From: Paenibacillus gallinarum
Lineage (GTDB): Bacteria; Bacillota; Bacilli; Paenibacillales; Paenibacillaceae
Length of the DNA: 64,000 bases
Reading direction: 5' to 3'
Assembly (NCBI RefSeq): GCF_014836635.1
Contig: NZ_JACSQL010000009.1
Span: 62,001-126,000, forward strand
Below, one piece after another: positions 26,386 through 37,456 of the stretch; the stretch's first letter is position 1; each line of letters starts with the position of its first letter. The notes below the pieces were generated by a model. The model searched no databases. It was not told the DNA's origin and saw nothing but the letters and a program-made list of their open reading frames with translations. The translations under genes and the position numbers were made by a program.

Positions 26386-27618
26386 ATGAAGACGCTTAAT
26401 AAGAACTATTGGTTATTTGGATGTTTCTTTTTACTGTATTTCTTTGTTTGGGCTGCATGTAATATGTTTTTATCTTTGTGGCTGTCACAAGTAGGGGGAT
26501 TAAGCTCTACAAGTACAGGAATTGTCTTTTCTGCAATCTCTATCGCAGCCATTTGCTATCAACCGTTTTTTGGAATTATTTCAGATCGATTGGGATTAAA
26601 GAAAAATTTATTATGGGTTTTCGTAGGACTGTTAGTTCTGATTGGTCCTTTCTTCGTCTATCTATTCCCTGCTTTGCTCAAAACCAATATCATTCTTGCA
26701 GCCATCGTTGGAGGCGCTTACCTTGGTGCTGTTTTTAATGGCGGGGTAGGAGTAATCGAAGCCTATATTGAAAAAGTCAGCCATGTAAATGATTTTGAGT
26801 ATGGCCGCGTCAGAGTGTTTGGTAATATCGGTGCTGCAATTAGTACCTTTGTAACCGGTCATTTATTTGCTACCAATCCAAATATTATTTTTTGGATTTG
26901 CTCCATTGCAGCGATTTTATTAGCACTCGTATTAAGCTTTGCAAAAATGAGCGGAAACAATGCTGAAGCGCTCTATAATGGGGATCAGCCCTCCGCACCT
27001 AAAGTTTCGACAGTTTCTCTGTTTAAGAACAGAAAGTTCTGGTTTTTTGTAATCTATGTACTTGGTGTTGGCTGTATTTATGATGTATATGATCAGCAAT
27101 TTCCAGTCTACTTTACTCAGTTCTTCTCATCAGAAGGTCAAGGTACGGAGGTGTTTGGAAACCTTGTCACCCTCCAAGTATTCCTTGAAGCAATCGTCAT
27201 GGTTCTCGCACCATTTATCATCAATAAGTTTGGTGCAAAACAAGCACTAATCTATGCTGGATTTATTATGTCATTCCGAATACTGGGTTCCAGTATTGCA
27301 GACGGCCCTGTTGCTATCAGTCTATTAAAATTAATGCATGCCGCAGAAGTGCCTATTTTACTTGTCGGTGTATTTAAATACATTTCAGCTAATTTTGATA
27401 TGAGATTATCGGCAACCATCTATTTGATTGGATTCCAGTTTTCAAAGCAAGTAGGAGCCATCTTCTTATCAACCATCGCTGGTAATATGTACGATACTGT
27501 CGGTTTTAAAAGCGCTTACCTACTCTTAGGTACGGTTGCCCTCGTCTTTACACTTGTATCCATATTCACGTTGTCTGGAGAGAAGAGAGCGAAACTGGGT
27601 GAAGTAAGTCTTTCCTAG
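26386..27618 (+). CDS. MFS oligosaccharide:H+ symporter (LacY-like)
   Basis: About 410 residues from the ATG at 26386, which has AGAAGGA in front; a TTG nine codons earlier opens the same frame. Twelve transmembrane segments, with the LacY-type opening NYWLFGCFFLLYFFVWA and the loop IISDRLGLKKN between helices 2 and 3. It imports a disaccharide or larger sugar with protons. The alpha-galactosidase two genes downstream makes melibiose or raffinose-type galactosides the likely substrate. The gene is in one unit with, or next to, its LacI-type regulator. Confidence 0.88.
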   Translation: MKTLNKNYWLFGCFFLLYFFVWAACNMFLSLWLSQVGGLSSTSTGIVFSAISIAAICYQPFFGIISDRLGLKKNLLWVFVGLLVLIGPFFVYLFPALLKTNIILAAIVGGAYLGAVFNGGVGVIEAYIEKVSHVNDFEYGRVRVFGNIGAAISTFVTGHLFATNPNIIFWICSIAAILLALVLSFAKMSGNNAEALYNGDQPSAPKVSTVSLFKNRKFWFFVIYVLGVGCIYDVYDQQFPVYFTQFFSSEGQGTEVFGNLVTLQVFLEAIVMVLAPFIINKFGAKQALIYAGFIMSFRILGSSIADGPVAISLLKLMHAAEVPILLVGVFKYISANFDMRLSATIYLIGFQFSKQVGAIFLSTIAGNMYDTVGFKSAYLLLGTVALVFTLVSIFTLSGEKRAKLGEVSLS

Positions 27619-27645
27619 TCTCTTAGGTTAATATTCATGGTATGA

Positions 27646-28710
<1,065 letters not shown>

Positions 28711-28783
28711 AAAGATCAATTAACCTATTATAGGCACGGTTATAAAGGAGCAATCAAATTGAGATAGGAGTTGTTTTATTAAA

Positions 28784-30979
28784 ATGGGAATTCATTATAA
28801 TTCTGAAAATAAGACCTTCCATTTGAGGGCTAAAGGTACCAGCTATGTAATGGGTGTATTACGTGATGGGTACCTTGCGCATTATTACTGGGGCAGAGGT
28901 GTTAGCGACTATCGGCATTCTAATGCTATTCAATATGTAGACCGGGGATTCTCGGGAAATCCTTATGATCATAGACATGATCGTACGTTTTCTCTGGATA
29001 CATTGCCGCAAGAATACCCGCAGTATGGGAATACAGATTTTAGAAAGCCTGCTTACCAAGTTCAACTGGATAATGGCTCAACCATTACAGACTTACGGTA
29101 TGTTGATCATAAAATTATAAAAGGAAAAACGCCGCTAGAGGGTCTTCCTTCTACCTATGTTGAGAAAGAGGATGAGGCAGAGACTCTTGAGATCATGATG
29201 GAGGATTCGTTGATTGGTCTGAAGGTGATTCTAACTTATACCGTCTTTGAACAATTCAATGTGATTACTCGGTCTGTCCGTTTTGTGAATGAAGGAGCTC
29301 ATTCTATCAAATTACTCAGCGCACTAAGCTCATCCGTTGATTTTCGAGATGCCGAATTTGACTTTTTACACCTGCATGGCGCCCACGTAAAAGAAAGACA
29401 TATTGCACGTCAGCCGCTGCGTCATGGAATCCAGTCTGTGGAAAGTACAAGAGGGGCAAGCAGTCATCAACATAATCCGTTTATGGCGCTTCTCAGAAAA
29501 GATGCAACTGAAGATCATGGAGAAGTATATGGATTTAACTTTGTCTATAGCGGGAACTTTTTAGCTCAGGCTGAGGTGGATCAATTTAGAAATACGCGTG
29601 TAACGATGGGAATTAATCCATTTGATTTTAGTTGGAAACTGGAGAACGGCGAGAGCTTCCAAACACCTGAAGTTGTTATGGTGTATTCATCCGAAGGGCT
29701 TGGCGGGATGTCTCGAACATTCCATGAGTTATATCGTACCCGTCTAGTTAGGGGAACTTACCGAGACAAAGAACGTCCGATATTAGTTAATAACTGGGAA
29801 GCTACTTATTTTGATTTCAATGCAGAGAAGATTATGGATATTGCTAAAGTAGGTCAAGATTTAGGGATTGAATTATTTGTTCTTGATGATGGCTGGTTTG
29901 GCAAACGTGATGATGATACTACCTCGCTGGGGGACTGGTTTGTTGATCGCAATAAGCTCCCTGAGGGTCTTGATCATCTTGCGGAGAGTGTAAACAACAT
30001 AGGTATGCAGTTTGGGCTGTGGTTTGAACCGGAGATGATCTCTGTTGACAGCGACCTGTATCGTGACCACCCTGATTGGTGTCTTCATGTACCCAATCGC
30101 AGCCGTTCGGAAAGCCGTAGACAGCTTGTACTCGATTTTTCGAGGGATGATGTATGTGAAGAAATTACGAAACGGGTTTGCAACATCTTGGCGAGTGCTC
30201 CCATTTCGTATGTGAAATGGGATATGAATCGACATATGACGGAAATTGGTTCGGCTCTTCTTCCGGCAGATCGGCAAAGAGAAACCGCACACCGTTATAT
30301 GCTGGGTCTATATAAAGTAATGGATGCCATTACATCTTCTTTCCCGGACGTTTTATTTGAAAGCTGCTCCGGTGGCGGTGGAAGATTTGATCCAGGAATC
30401 CTGTATTATATGCCGCAGACATGGACTTCTGATAATACAGATGCGGTATCACGTTTGAAAATACAATATGGTACAAGTCTTGTTTATCCGATCATTTCAA
30501 TGGGATCCCATGTTTCCGCTGTTCCCAATCATCAAGTTCACCGAGTCACATCGTTACAGATGCGGGGAGATGTAGCTATATCCGGTAATTTAGGATATGA
30601 GCTTGATTTGACTCAAATGACGGATGAGGAGAAGGAGATCGTCAAAGAGCAAGTTTCCAATTACAAAGAAATCCGTGGATTAATTCAGTTTGGAGACTTC
30701 TATCGACTGGAAAGTCCTTTTGAAGGCAATATTACGTCTTGGCTGTTCACGAATAAAGATAAGTCAGAAGCCATTGTATTCTATTTCCGTGTTTTAGATG
30801 AGGCAGCTGCACCTAGCACCTTCTTAAGACTAAAAGGAATCGATCCTGCGAAGCAGTATGCACTAGCTGGAGATGAGCAAGTATTCGGCGGGGATGAATT
30901 AATGTATGCTGGTTTGCATATTCCCGTTGAGATAAAAGGGGACTTCCAAAGCTTAGTTTGGCATTTAAAGGAAGTGTAG
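28784..30979 (+). CDS. Alpha-galactosidase, glycoside hydrolase family 36
   Basis: 731 residues, the size of tetrameric bacterial GH36 enzymes: N-terminal beta supersandwich, (beta/alpha)8 barrel and C-terminal beta domain. The nucleophile is D480 in KWDMNRHM and the acid/base D550 in WTSDNTD, numbers almost identical to the characterised Geobacillus enzymes (478 and 548). The SCSGGGGRFD loop binds galactose. No signal peptide is present, so it acts in the cytoplasm on sugars imported by the symporter, releasing galactose from melibiose, raffinose or stachyose. It ends with a perfect terminator. Confidence 0.96.
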   Translation: MGIHYNSENKTFHLRAKGTSYVMGVLRDGYLAHYYWGRGVSDYRHSNAIQYVDRGFSGNPYDHRHDRTFSLDTLPQEYPQYGNTDFRKPAYQVQLDNGSTITDLRYVDHKIIKGKTPLEGLPSTYVEKEDEAETLEIMMEDSLIGLKVILTYTVFEQFNVITRSVRFVNEGAHSIKLLSALSSSVDFRDAEFDFLHLHGAHVKERHIARQPLRHGIQSVESTRGASSHQHNPFMALLRKDATEDHGEVYGFNFVYSGNFLAQAEVDQFRNTRVTMGINPFDFSWKLENGESFQTPEVVMVYSSEGLGGMSRTFHELYRTRLVRGTYRDKERPILVNNWEATYFDFNAEKIMDIAKVGQDLGIELFVLDDGWFGKRDDDTTSLGDWFVDRNKLPEGLDHLAESVNNIGMQFGLWFEPEMISVDSDLYRDHPDWCLHVPNRSRSESRRQLVLDFSRDDVCEEITKRVCNILASAPISYVKWDMNRHMTEIGSALLPADRQRETAHRYMLGLYKVMDAITSSFPDVLFESCSGGGGRFDPGILYYMPQTWTSDNTDAVSRLKIQYGTSLVYPIISMGSHVSAVPNHQVHRVTSLQMRGDVAISGNLGYELDLTQMTDEEKEIVKEQVSNYKEIRGLIQFGDFYRLESPFEGNITSWLFTNKDKSEAIVFYFRVLDEAAAPSTFLRLKGIDPAKQYALAGDEQVFGGDELMYAGLHIPVEIKGDFQSLVWHLKEV

Positions 30980-30990
30980 TTCTTTATGGA

Positions 30991-31029
30991 GAAGAAGGCA
31001 AGAGATAGAATCTCTTGCCTTCTTCTTTT
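30991..31029 (+). terminator. Terminator of the alpha-galactosidase gene
   Basis: A perfect 16-bp stem, GAAGAAGGCAAGAGAT with its complement (30991-31006 and 31010-31025), is followed by TTTT. Confidence 0.93.
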
Positions 31030-31072
31030 GATTAATGATTGATGTACGGGTTTTACAGTTGTGTGAATGTCA

Positions 31073-31101
31073 TTGACAAAATATTTGTCTGTGATTAATA
31101 T
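31073..31101 (+). promoter_or_regulatory. Sigma-A promoter of the riboswitch-cycA transcript
   Basis: TTGACA (31073-31078) and TAATAT (31096-31101) are spaced by exactly 17 bases, about 80 bases before the aptamer. Confidence 0.75.
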
Positions 31102-31159
31102 TGTGAACATATTTAAAAGAGTGAACACACTTAAAAATTGAATAACTAGCAGGCTATGA

Positions 31160-31262
31160 TTGCTATGGATCACACTATAGCAGGAGCAGCTTCTGGAGAG
31201 ACCATGAAATATTTCATGGCGCCGAAGGGTTCACAATCTCAGGCAAAAGGACAGAAGAGTAC
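31160..31262 (+). ncRNA. Glycine riboswitch, single aptamer
   Basis: The conserved core GGAGAGACC, GCGCCGAAGGG and CTCAGGCAAAAGGACAGA is present in order. P1 pairs CTTCTG (31190-31195) with CAGAAG (31252-31257), and one arm is CCATGAAAT/ATTTCATGG (31202-31219). Only one full aptamer exists. The TGCTAT/ATAGCA stem at 31161-31182 fits the partial ghost-aptamer helix seen in singlet riboswitches. It precedes a terminator and an amino acid permease gene. Confidence 0.93.
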
Positions 31263-31330
31263 TAGATAATTTATTTGTTATACATATTTATGTGTTTAAC
31301 GAATCTTATTTATTACTTTTAATGACCTTG

Positions 31331-31361
31331 AGAGATTGGAGAATATCCAATCTCTTTTTTT
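31331..31361 (+). terminator. Terminator, expression platform of the glycine riboswitch
   Basis: AGAGATTGGA (31331-31340) pairs with TCCAATCTCT (31346-31355), followed by at least six T, between the aptamer and the cycA start. Whether glycine favours or prevents it cannot be decided by eye. Confidence 0.85.
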
Positions 31362-31425
31362 ATTTTTATTTTTGCTGTTTAGGGTTGAAGAAAAGAATTT
31401 TTAGAATGGTAAGGGAGAGATACGT

Positions 31426-32775
31426 ATGGCACAACAAGAGTTACAGAGGGGTTTAGAGAATCGTCATGTACAGCTCATCGCGATCGGCGGAACGATTGGT
31501 ACTGGATTGTTTTTAGGATCTGGTAAAGCGATACAACTGGCCGGCCCTTCAATCATCATTGCTTATCTAATCATAGGTATCGCCATTTTTTTTGTAATGA
31601 GGGCACTGGGGGAACTGCTGTTATCTAAAGCGGGTTATCAGTCCTTTACGGATATTGCCGAAGATTATCTTGGTCCGCGGGCAGCATTTGTAACGGGATG
31701 GACTTATTGGTTCTGCTGGATCATGACCGCTATGGCGGATGTAATTGCGGTTGGAGTGTATGTACAATACTGGTTTGATATTCCCCAGTGGGTACCCGAA
31801 GTTATCTGTGTAATTATCTTATTAGGACTTAATTTGTTAACAGTAAAGAACTTTGGTGAACTCGAATTTTGGTTTGCACTAATTAAGGTAGTCACGATTC
31901 TCGCTTTAATTGGTATTGGCGTTATCTTGCTCGTGATTGGATTTAAAACAGATACAGGAATGGTTACGGTAAAAAATATTTGGGAGCATGGTGGAATCTT
32001 TCCACACGGAATATCTGGATTCTTACTTTCGTTTCAAATGGTTGTGTTTGCCTTTGTCGGTGTGGAGTTAGTAGGCGTATCGGCTGCGGAAACATCGAAT
32101 CCAGAAAAAAATATTCCATCGGCCATTAATAAAATTCCTTTACGAATTTTGTTTTTCTACGTTGGTGCAATTATTGCCCTATTATGCATCAGTCCTTGGA
32201 CGGAGCTTAGCGCAACCGAAAGTCCTTTTGTTAAAACATTTAGTTTAGTTGGGGTCCCAATTGCTGCAGGAGTGATTAACTTTGTCGTATTAACTTCAGC
32301 TGCTTCTGCTTGTAATAGTGGAATGTTCTCAACCAGCCGAATTTTATATAGTTTAGGAGGCAATAAGCAGGCACCTTCCTTTTTCTCTAAACTAAATAAA
32401 CATCATGTGCCCAGAAACGGATTATTGGTATCAACGCTTGTCCTATCCGCGGGAGCTCTGCTTAGCAAACTGATTCCAGAACAAGCATTTGGAGTCGTCA
32501 CCACAATTAGTGCCATTTGTTTCATTTGGGTCTGGGGTGTACTCCTCATATGTCATATCAAATATAAGAAAACACAGCCTGAGTTACATGCAAAATCGAA
32601 GTTTAAAGCACCGTTCACACCTTTTGTGAATTACGTTGTCTTAGCACTGTTTGCATTTATTCTCGTTATTATGCTGTTTGCGGATGAAACACGTCCAGCA
32701 TTACTGTTAACTCCTCTATGGTTTGTTTTGTTATATATTTTGTACACTCTGAATAAGAAGGGGACTGCGGACTAA
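31426..32775 (+). CDS. cycA: Glycine/D-alanine/D-serine-type amino acid permease
   Basis: 449 residues with twelve transmembrane segments, an APC-superfamily amino acid transporter. The N-terminal ELQRGLENRHVQLIAIGGT followed by GTGLFLGSGKAI is the signature of the AAT group that includes CycA. It imports small neutral amino acids with protons. The glycine riboswitch in its leader strongly supports glycine as a substrate. The start has AAGGGAGAG. The DUF3237 gene begins one base after its stop, so both are on the riboswitch-controlled transcript. Confidence 0.93.
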   Translation: MAQQELQRGLENRHVQLIAIGGTIGTGLFLGSGKAIQLAGPSIIIAYLIIGIAIFFVMRALGELLLSKAGYQSFTDIAEDYLGPRAAFVTGWTYWFCWIMTAMADVIAVGVYVQYWFDIPQWVPEVICVIILLGLNLLTVKNFGELEFWFALIKVVTILALIGIGVILLVIGFKTDTGMVTVKNIWEHGGIFPHGISGFLLSFQMVVFAFVGVELVGVSAAETSNPEKNIPSAINKIPLRILFFYVGAIIALLCISPWTELSATESPFVKTFSLVGVPIAAGVINFVVLTSAASACNSGMFSTSRILYSLGGNKQAPSFFSKLNKHHVPRNGLLVSTLVLSAGALLSKLIPEQAFGVVTTISAICFIWVWGVLLICHIKYKKTQPELHAKSKFKAPFTPFVNYVVLALFAFILVIMLFADETRPALLLTPLWFVLLYILYTLNKKGTAD

Positions 32776-32776
32776 T

Positions 32777-33196
32777 ATGCTGACATGGGAAGAGGTATTC
32801 ACCGTACAAGTTAAGATTGATAAGTCAGCCGAGCTTCAGAATAGTGATGGAGATACAGTGATCATGATTTCTTTTACAGGCCAAGTAAAAGGGGATCTAT
32901 TTCAAGGGGAAGTATTAGACGGAGGAGTAGATACTCAGATCATCAGTAAGTCCGGCAGCCACAGTCTATCTGCTAGATACATGCTTCACGGCAAGGATTA
33001 TACGGGAGAAACCTGCCAGATTTATATTGAGAATAATGGGAACTTTCATAAAAATGAGAAGGAAGCTTTGTTTCGAACCTATCCTAAATTAATAACGAAT
33101 AGTAAAGCACTGTCTTATTTCAATGAAGAACTATTTGTAGCAGAAGGCTTTCCAACCGAAACCGGGGTAGATATTAAGATATACAGGTGGGTATAA
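32777..33196 (+). CDS. DUF3237-like small protein
   Basis: 139 residues, no signal or membrane segment. The sequence has a beta-barrel rhythm (VQVKIDKSAEL, GQVKGDLFQGEVLDGG, GSHSLSARYMLHGKDYTG, NGNFH), matching the DUF3237 family, whose biochemical function is not established. Cotranscribed with cycA and thus under the glycine riboswitch, which is the only hint of a role: it may help glycine or alanine use. Confidence 0.72.
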   Translation: MLTWEEVFTVQVKIDKSAELQNSDGDTVIMISFTGQVKGDLFQGEVLDGGVDTQIISKSGSHSLSARYMLHGKDYTGETCQIYIENNGNFHKNEKEALFRTYPKLITNSKALSYFNEELFVAEGFPTETGVDIKIYRWV

Positions 33197-33214
33197 ACTA
33201 AAAATGTAAATAGT

Positions 33215-33283
33215 AAGACCTCTTTTCTTGTTGAATGAAGTCAGCGCAGTGCATGACTGAGTCGCAGAAAAGAGGTCTTTTCT
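33215..33283. terminator. Terminator of the cycA operon
   Basis: AAGACCTCTTTTCT (33215-33228) and its exact complement (33266-33279) enclose a 37-base loop, with TTTT after. The gene on the other side is convergent and may share it. Confidence 0.8.
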
Positions 33284-33315
33284 ATAAGGTCTTTTTATAA
33301 GCTTATTGCGTGATG

Positions 33316-33918
33316 TTAATCCATCTTGTCTGTTTTTACGTGTTTAGTCATTACATAGAGGGAGGTTGCGCCAGCACCAACCGTTCCGCAGATGATATCC
33401 CACATCGTATCCGTCAAACTGCCATTTTGTGAATTGAGACTGAATAGATGATCCACCGAAAACTCATAGATCTCCCACATTCCAGCCATGGCAATAGCAA
33501 AGAATAAAGAGAACCAAATCATAATGTTGGAGGGCAGGCTATCCATCCCTTTATGCTTTACCATCTTATTCACGATGAACTGGCCAACGAAGAATAAAAT
33601 AACGCCAGACAGCAGATGTTCAATTTTGTCCAGATAGGGAATGACACCATACATACCAAATAGATTGGCAAGCATCATCGTAATTGTGATAAAGATCAGC
33701 ACTGATAGGTACAGTGCAGGAGGCAACTCCGTTTTGGTCCACTTCATTACCCCTCTTAAAAATAGCAGAACGAAAATAATAAGACCCGCTTGAAAGGTCT
33801 TGTCATAAGCTCCAGTCATAGCAAAATAGATAACCGATACTCCACATATAACGAACAACACCAATTCAAAAATGTTATTAAACTTATGATTTCTAGAAGT
33901 ATCTCGCATTTCTCGCAT
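33316..33918 (-). CDS. YjdF/DUF2238-like integral membrane protein
   Basis: 200 residues with about six hydrophobic helices. The signature LDKIEHLLSG, with its His and acidic residues, and the later GMWEIYEFSVDHLF are typical of the DUF2238 (YjdF) membrane protein family. The conserved polar residues inside the membrane suggest metal or substrate binding, but no activity is established. A strong AAAGGAA site supports the start. Monocistronic; context gives no role. Confidence 0.78.
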   Translation of the reverse strand: MREMRDTSRNHKFNNIFELVLFVICGVSVIYFAMTGAYDKTFQAGLIIFVLLFLRGVMKWTKTELPPALYLSVLIFITITMMLANLFGMYGVIPYLDKIEHLLSGVILFFVGQFIVNKMVKHKGMDSLPSNIMIWFSLFFAIAMAGMWEIYEFSVDHLFSLNSQNGSLTDTMWDIICGTVGAGATSLYVMTKHVKTDKMD

Positions 33919-34290
33919 CGTAGTTCCTTTCTGACTTATATGATAGTAAGTAACTATCTTAACAAATGTATTATCACCAGATCAAAGTTGCCTCATACAA
34001 CAATTAATATTATTCAAATACTTTATAAAAGGTACGGAGAGTATAAGCTATTTCACAAACTAACAAAGGTATGTCACCTATTCATCCATGGGCATAGGAT
34101 GCCGATATAATATGTATTGAGCAATTGAAATGTTTAGAACAAATTGGACAAGTAGGAGGGCCTCATATTCTAAAAAGCAATAAATTCAGCTGAAGAATGA
34201 ACATCGTCCTGTTCAACCATCTCGTGTATTTGAAATGAGAGGATTTTTTTTGCTGTTAAAAAGATAGGATTCATAAAGGAGTGTAATGAC
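33919..34290. other. Intergenic region between YjdF-like and chemoreceptor genes
   Basis: Divergent upstream regions. Apart from a TTCAGCTGAA palindrome near 34188 and the AAAGGAG site of the chemoreceptor gene I see nothing definable. Confidence 0.4.
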
Positions 34291-36021
34291 ATGGGATTTG
34301 GAAGCAAGCTGAGAAACAAAATTACATTTAAAATGACAATCGGTAGAAAATTAATCGGTTCTTTTATCATTGTTTCCCTATTACTGGGGATGATCGGATC
34401 GATAGCAACTGTATATTTAACTAAAGTAGATAGTACATACACAGATTTAATAGATAGAAGAGCAGTCATATTATCTAACATGTTAAAAATCCAAGTAGAA
34501 ATTTCGAAAGAAAATAGTTTGATACGGGCTTATATTGTGACCAAAGATCCTGAGTTTTTAGACAAATTAGCAGTGGAGTATGAAACAGCTACCAAACTGA
34601 TTGCAGAGACGCAGGTGTTGTCTCATATCCCTGAGTTTGATGCAAGATTGCAGGAACTCCAAGAAGGAAATAGTCAATTCAAACAAAAGTATGAGCAATT
34701 AATTGAGATGATCCAAGGGAATGCTTCTTCAGCACAAATTACGGAGTATTTCCTGAGTGAAGTATTTCCACTCGGAAATGATCTGGATCCTTTAGTAGAA
34801 CAACTGGCAATCGACCAAATGGAGTCGATGAATGAATCAAGCAAAGAAAGCTCGGCAGTAGTTAAAAATGCCATTATCACTGTTATGGTGATTAGTATTG
34901 TTGCATTTATTTTGGCAGTGCTTATTGGCTATCTCTGTTCACGTTCCATATCGAGACCGGTAGTGGCGATTACCTCAGCTGCTGAGCAAATTGCGCTTGG
35001 GAATCTGGCAGTAAAAGATGTCAAAGTAAAAAGTAAAGATGAGATTCGAACTTTGGCGAGTTCTTTTCACCAGATGAGGGATAATCTTCAGGATTTAGTT
35101 CGTCAAATCAGCATTAGTTCAGAACATGTAGCTTCATCGTCTGAAGAGTTAACCGCAAGTTCAGAGCAGTCGAGTCAAGCATCCGAATCGATTACAATAA
35201 CGATCCAAGAAGTATCCAACAATGCCCAAATGCAATCGAGAAGTGTAGATGAGAGTCTCCAGGCAATTCATGAAATGTCATCTGGGGTTCAGCAAATTGC
35301 TTCTAACGCACAAATGACCTCCTCGCTCACTATGGAGACGGCAAGCAAGGCTATTGAAGGTAACCAGTCCATACAATTGACTGTATCGCAGATGGAGTCC
35401 ATCCAGCTCACCATGAACAATTTAGTGAATGCGGTGACGGACATGGAAGAACAGTCAGAAAAAATAGAAATGATCGTTGAAGTGATATCAGAAATTGCTG
35501 CACAGACGAATCTGTTAGCTTTAAACGCAGCGATCGAGGCCGCTAGGGCAGGTGAACATGGACGAGGTTTCGCAGTGGTTGCTGATGAAGTAAGAAAACT
35601 AGCGGAACAATCATCACAGTCGGCAGGACAAATAACAGAGCTCGTAACGACGATTAAAGAGCGGACGCATCATGTAGTGGAAACAACAGAAGCAGGCGTG
35701 AAGGAAGTCAGCGATGGAATTGGGGTTGTTCATAAGACGGGCGATTTATTTGAGGTGATTAAGCAAAATATAGAAGAGGTTTCTAATCAAGTTCAGGAAA
35801 TCTCGGCAGCTTCTCAGCAAATATCAGTAAGTACAGAGCAGGTCGTTCACTCCATAGGACTTATATCGGATGGCTCCAAGACGGTTGCTGCTGAATCGCA
35901 GAATCTTGCTGCATCCACGGAAGAACAGTTAGCTTCAATGGAAGAGATAACAGCATCTGCTGCTTCACTGTCTACGATGGCGGAGGACTTGCAAGAACTA
36001 GTAGGTAAATTCAAAGTATAA
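34291..36021 (+). CDS. Methyl-accepting chemotaxis protein
   Basis: 576 residues. Transmembrane helices at about 19-41 and 193-215 flank an extracytoplasmic four-helix-bundle sensor domain of about 150 residues. A HAMP domain (about 215-270, [18 protein letters not shown]) and a long coiled-coil signalling domain follow, with the hairpin tip [20 protein letters not shown] near 410-430, the contact site for CheA and CheW. Glutamine/glutamate-rich heptads provide methylation sites. The ligand is unknown. Monocistronic, with its own terminator. Confidence 0.94.
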   Translation: MGFGSKLRNKITFKMTIGRKLIGSFIIVSLLLGMIGSIATVYLTKVDSTYTDLIDRRAVILSNMLKIQVEISKENSLIRAYIVTKDPEFLDKLAVEYETATKLIAETQVLSHIPEFDARLQELQEGNSQFKQKYEQLIEMIQGNASSAQITEYFLSEVFPLGNDLDPLVEQLAIDQMESMNESSKESSAVVKNAIITVMVISIVAFILAVLIGYLCSRSISRPVVAITSAAEQIALGNLAVKDVKVKSKDEIRTLASSFHQMRDNLQDLVRQISISSEHVASSSEELTASSEQSSQASESITITIQEVSNNAQMQSRSVDESLQAIHEMSSGVQQIASNAQMTSSLTMETASKAIEGNQSIQLTVSQMESIQLTMNNLVNAVTDMEEQSEKIEMIVEVISEIAAQTNLLALNAAIEAARAGEHGRGFAVVADEVRKLAEQSSQSAGQITELVTTIKERTHHVVETTEAGVKEVSDGIGVVHKTGDLFEVIKQNIEEVSNQVQEISAASQQISVSTEQVVHSIGLISDGSKTVAAESQNLAASTEEQLASMEEITASAASLSTMAEDLQELVGKFKV

Positions 36022-36027
36022 TTGATA

Positions 36028-36065
36028 AGCGTCAGAATACGGTCTCTCCGTATCTGGCGTTTTTC
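36028..36065 (+). terminator. Terminator of the chemoreceptor gene
   Basis: GCGTCAGAATACGG (36029-36042) pairs with CCGTATCTGGCGT (36048-36060) with one bulge, followed by T. Confidence 0.88.
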
Positions 36066-36180
36066 GTGTTTTTCAGGATATATACATGATCATTTTAAAG
36101 ATTTACAACATCTCATTCTATGTCATAAACAGGAAAATCCTTGTAATATGAATGAAGCAAGTATAAAGGAGGTGTTCCTG

Positions 36181-36900
36181 TTGGCTATTGAACAGCTGGT
36201 TTTAAGCTCTGTCTTCATTGCAGGTTTATTGTCCTTTTTCTCTCCGTGTATATTACCGTTACTTCCTGTGTATATCTCCATTTTATCTACCAATGAACAG
36301 GGACAAACAACAAATAGTATGGGCTCGCTGTTTAAGGGAAAGCTGAACCTTCATTTGTTGCTGAAAACGTTTATTTTTGTAGCCGGCTTATCCACAAGTT
36401 TTATTATACTCGGCTTTGGAGCGGGCTTTCTAGGCGCTGTACTGAATACAAGCTGGTTTATCGTTGTCTGTGGTGCCTTTGTGGTATTGCTTGGATTACA
36501 TCAAGTTGGTTTGTTTCAGGTCTCTATTTTAAATCGTGAAAAAAAAGTGCAGATCAATCGAAGTGAAAAACGAGATCTTGTTGGTACTTATCTATTAGGT
36601 TTTACGTTTAGTATCGGCTGGACTCCATGTATTGGACCTATTTTAGGTGCCGTACTAGGTTTATCTGCAAATGAAGGTCAGGCATTATACGGAGCATTCC
36701 TTATGTTCATCTATGCACTTGGCTTACTTATTCCGTTTTTAATTCTAGCTCTATTTTCCGATGTTTTACTGCGTAAGGTAAAAAAATTAAATAAGCATAT
36801 GAACAAAATGAAGATTGCTGGTGGTGTCATCATTATTATTATGGGGCTGTTCCTTATGACCAATAATTTAAACTGGTTTACTACACTGATCCCACAGTAA
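36181..36900 (+). CDS. CcdA-family transmembrane thiol-disulfide transporter
   Basis: 239 residues from the TTG at 36181, which has a strong AAAGGAGG site at 36166; the frame is open further upstream. Six transmembrane helices. The two redox cysteines sit in the expected intramembrane motifs SFFSPCILPLLP and GWTPCIGPILG. CcdA passes electrons from cytoplasmic thioredoxin to thiol-disulfide proteins outside. The next two genes encode a thioredoxin-like lipoprotein and an MsrAB lipoprotein, so here it most likely powers extracytoplasmic methionine sulfoxide repair rather than cytochrome c maturation. Confidence 0.92.
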   Translation: MAIEQLVLSSVFIAGLLSFFSPCILPLLPVYISILSTNEQGQTTNSMGSLFKGKLNLHLLLKTFIFVAGLSTSFIILGFGAGFLGAVLNTSWFIVVCGAFVVLLGLHQVGLFQVSILNREKKVQINRSEKRDLVGTYLLGFTFSIGWTPCIGPILGAVLGLSANEGQALYGAFLMFIYALGLLIPFLILALFSDVLLRKVKKLNKHMNKMKIAGGVIIIIMGLFLMTNNLNWFTTLIPQ

Positions 36901-36914
36901 AAGGAGTGGAAACA

Positions 36915-37436
36915 ATGAAAAAGATGATGCTGATTTTGCTCGCAGTAACCATGATCTCCTTGCTTGCTGCTTGTTCATCCGGAACGAAGGCAACAGAAGC
37001 AGGAGGTACTACAAGTGCAGAAGCAACCAATTTCACTTTAACTGACATTGACGGCAAGACACACAGCTTATCCGATTATGCAGGAAAAAAAGTATATGTG
37101 AAGTTCTGGGCATCCTGGTGTTCGATCTGCTTAGCAGGTCTTGAAGAGGTAGACGAACTTGCAAAGAACGATGAAGATTTTGTTGTCTTAACCATTGTTT
37201 CTCCAGGATATAAGAATGAAAAAGAAACAGGGGCTTTTAAAAAATGGTTCAGTGGTGTGGAAGAAGCAGCAAATACAACGGTGTTGCTTGATGAAGGCGG
37301 TAAAGTAGCCGATGCATTTGGGGTTCGTGGATATCCAACGTCTGCGTACATTGACTCGGATGGAAAACTCATTCAAACCCTGCCTGGTCATGCGGGTAAC
37401 GAACAAATCATCGAAAAATTCGCATCAATCCAATAA
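36915..37436 (+). CDS. Thioredoxin-like (TlpA/ResA-type) lipoprotein
   Basis: 173 residues from the ATG at 36915, behind AAAGGAG; a GTG three codons earlier is less likely. The lipobox LLAAC anchors it outside the membrane. The thioredoxin fold follows, with the redox pair in WCSIC (WASWCSIC) and the cis-proline in RGYPTSAY. It should carry electrons from CcdA to MsrAB. The gene starts 15 bases after ccdA and 20 bases precede msrAB. Confidence 0.93.
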   Translation: MKKMMLILLAVTMISLLAACSSGTKATEAGGTTSAEATNFTLTDIDGKTHSLSDYAGKKVYVKFWASWCSICLAGLEEVDELAKNDEDFVVLTIVSPGYKNEKETGAFKKWFSGVEEAANTTVLLDEGGKVADAFGVRGYPTSAYIDSDGKLIQTLPGHAGNEQIIEKFASIQ

Positions 37437-37456
37437 AGGAAAGGCTGTGAAGACGA

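Noticed and set aside
36022-36180. N-terminal extension of the CcdA frame
   Set aside because: The extension covers the terminator of the previous gene; the TTG at 36181 has an excellent ribosome binding site and starts the known family sequence.
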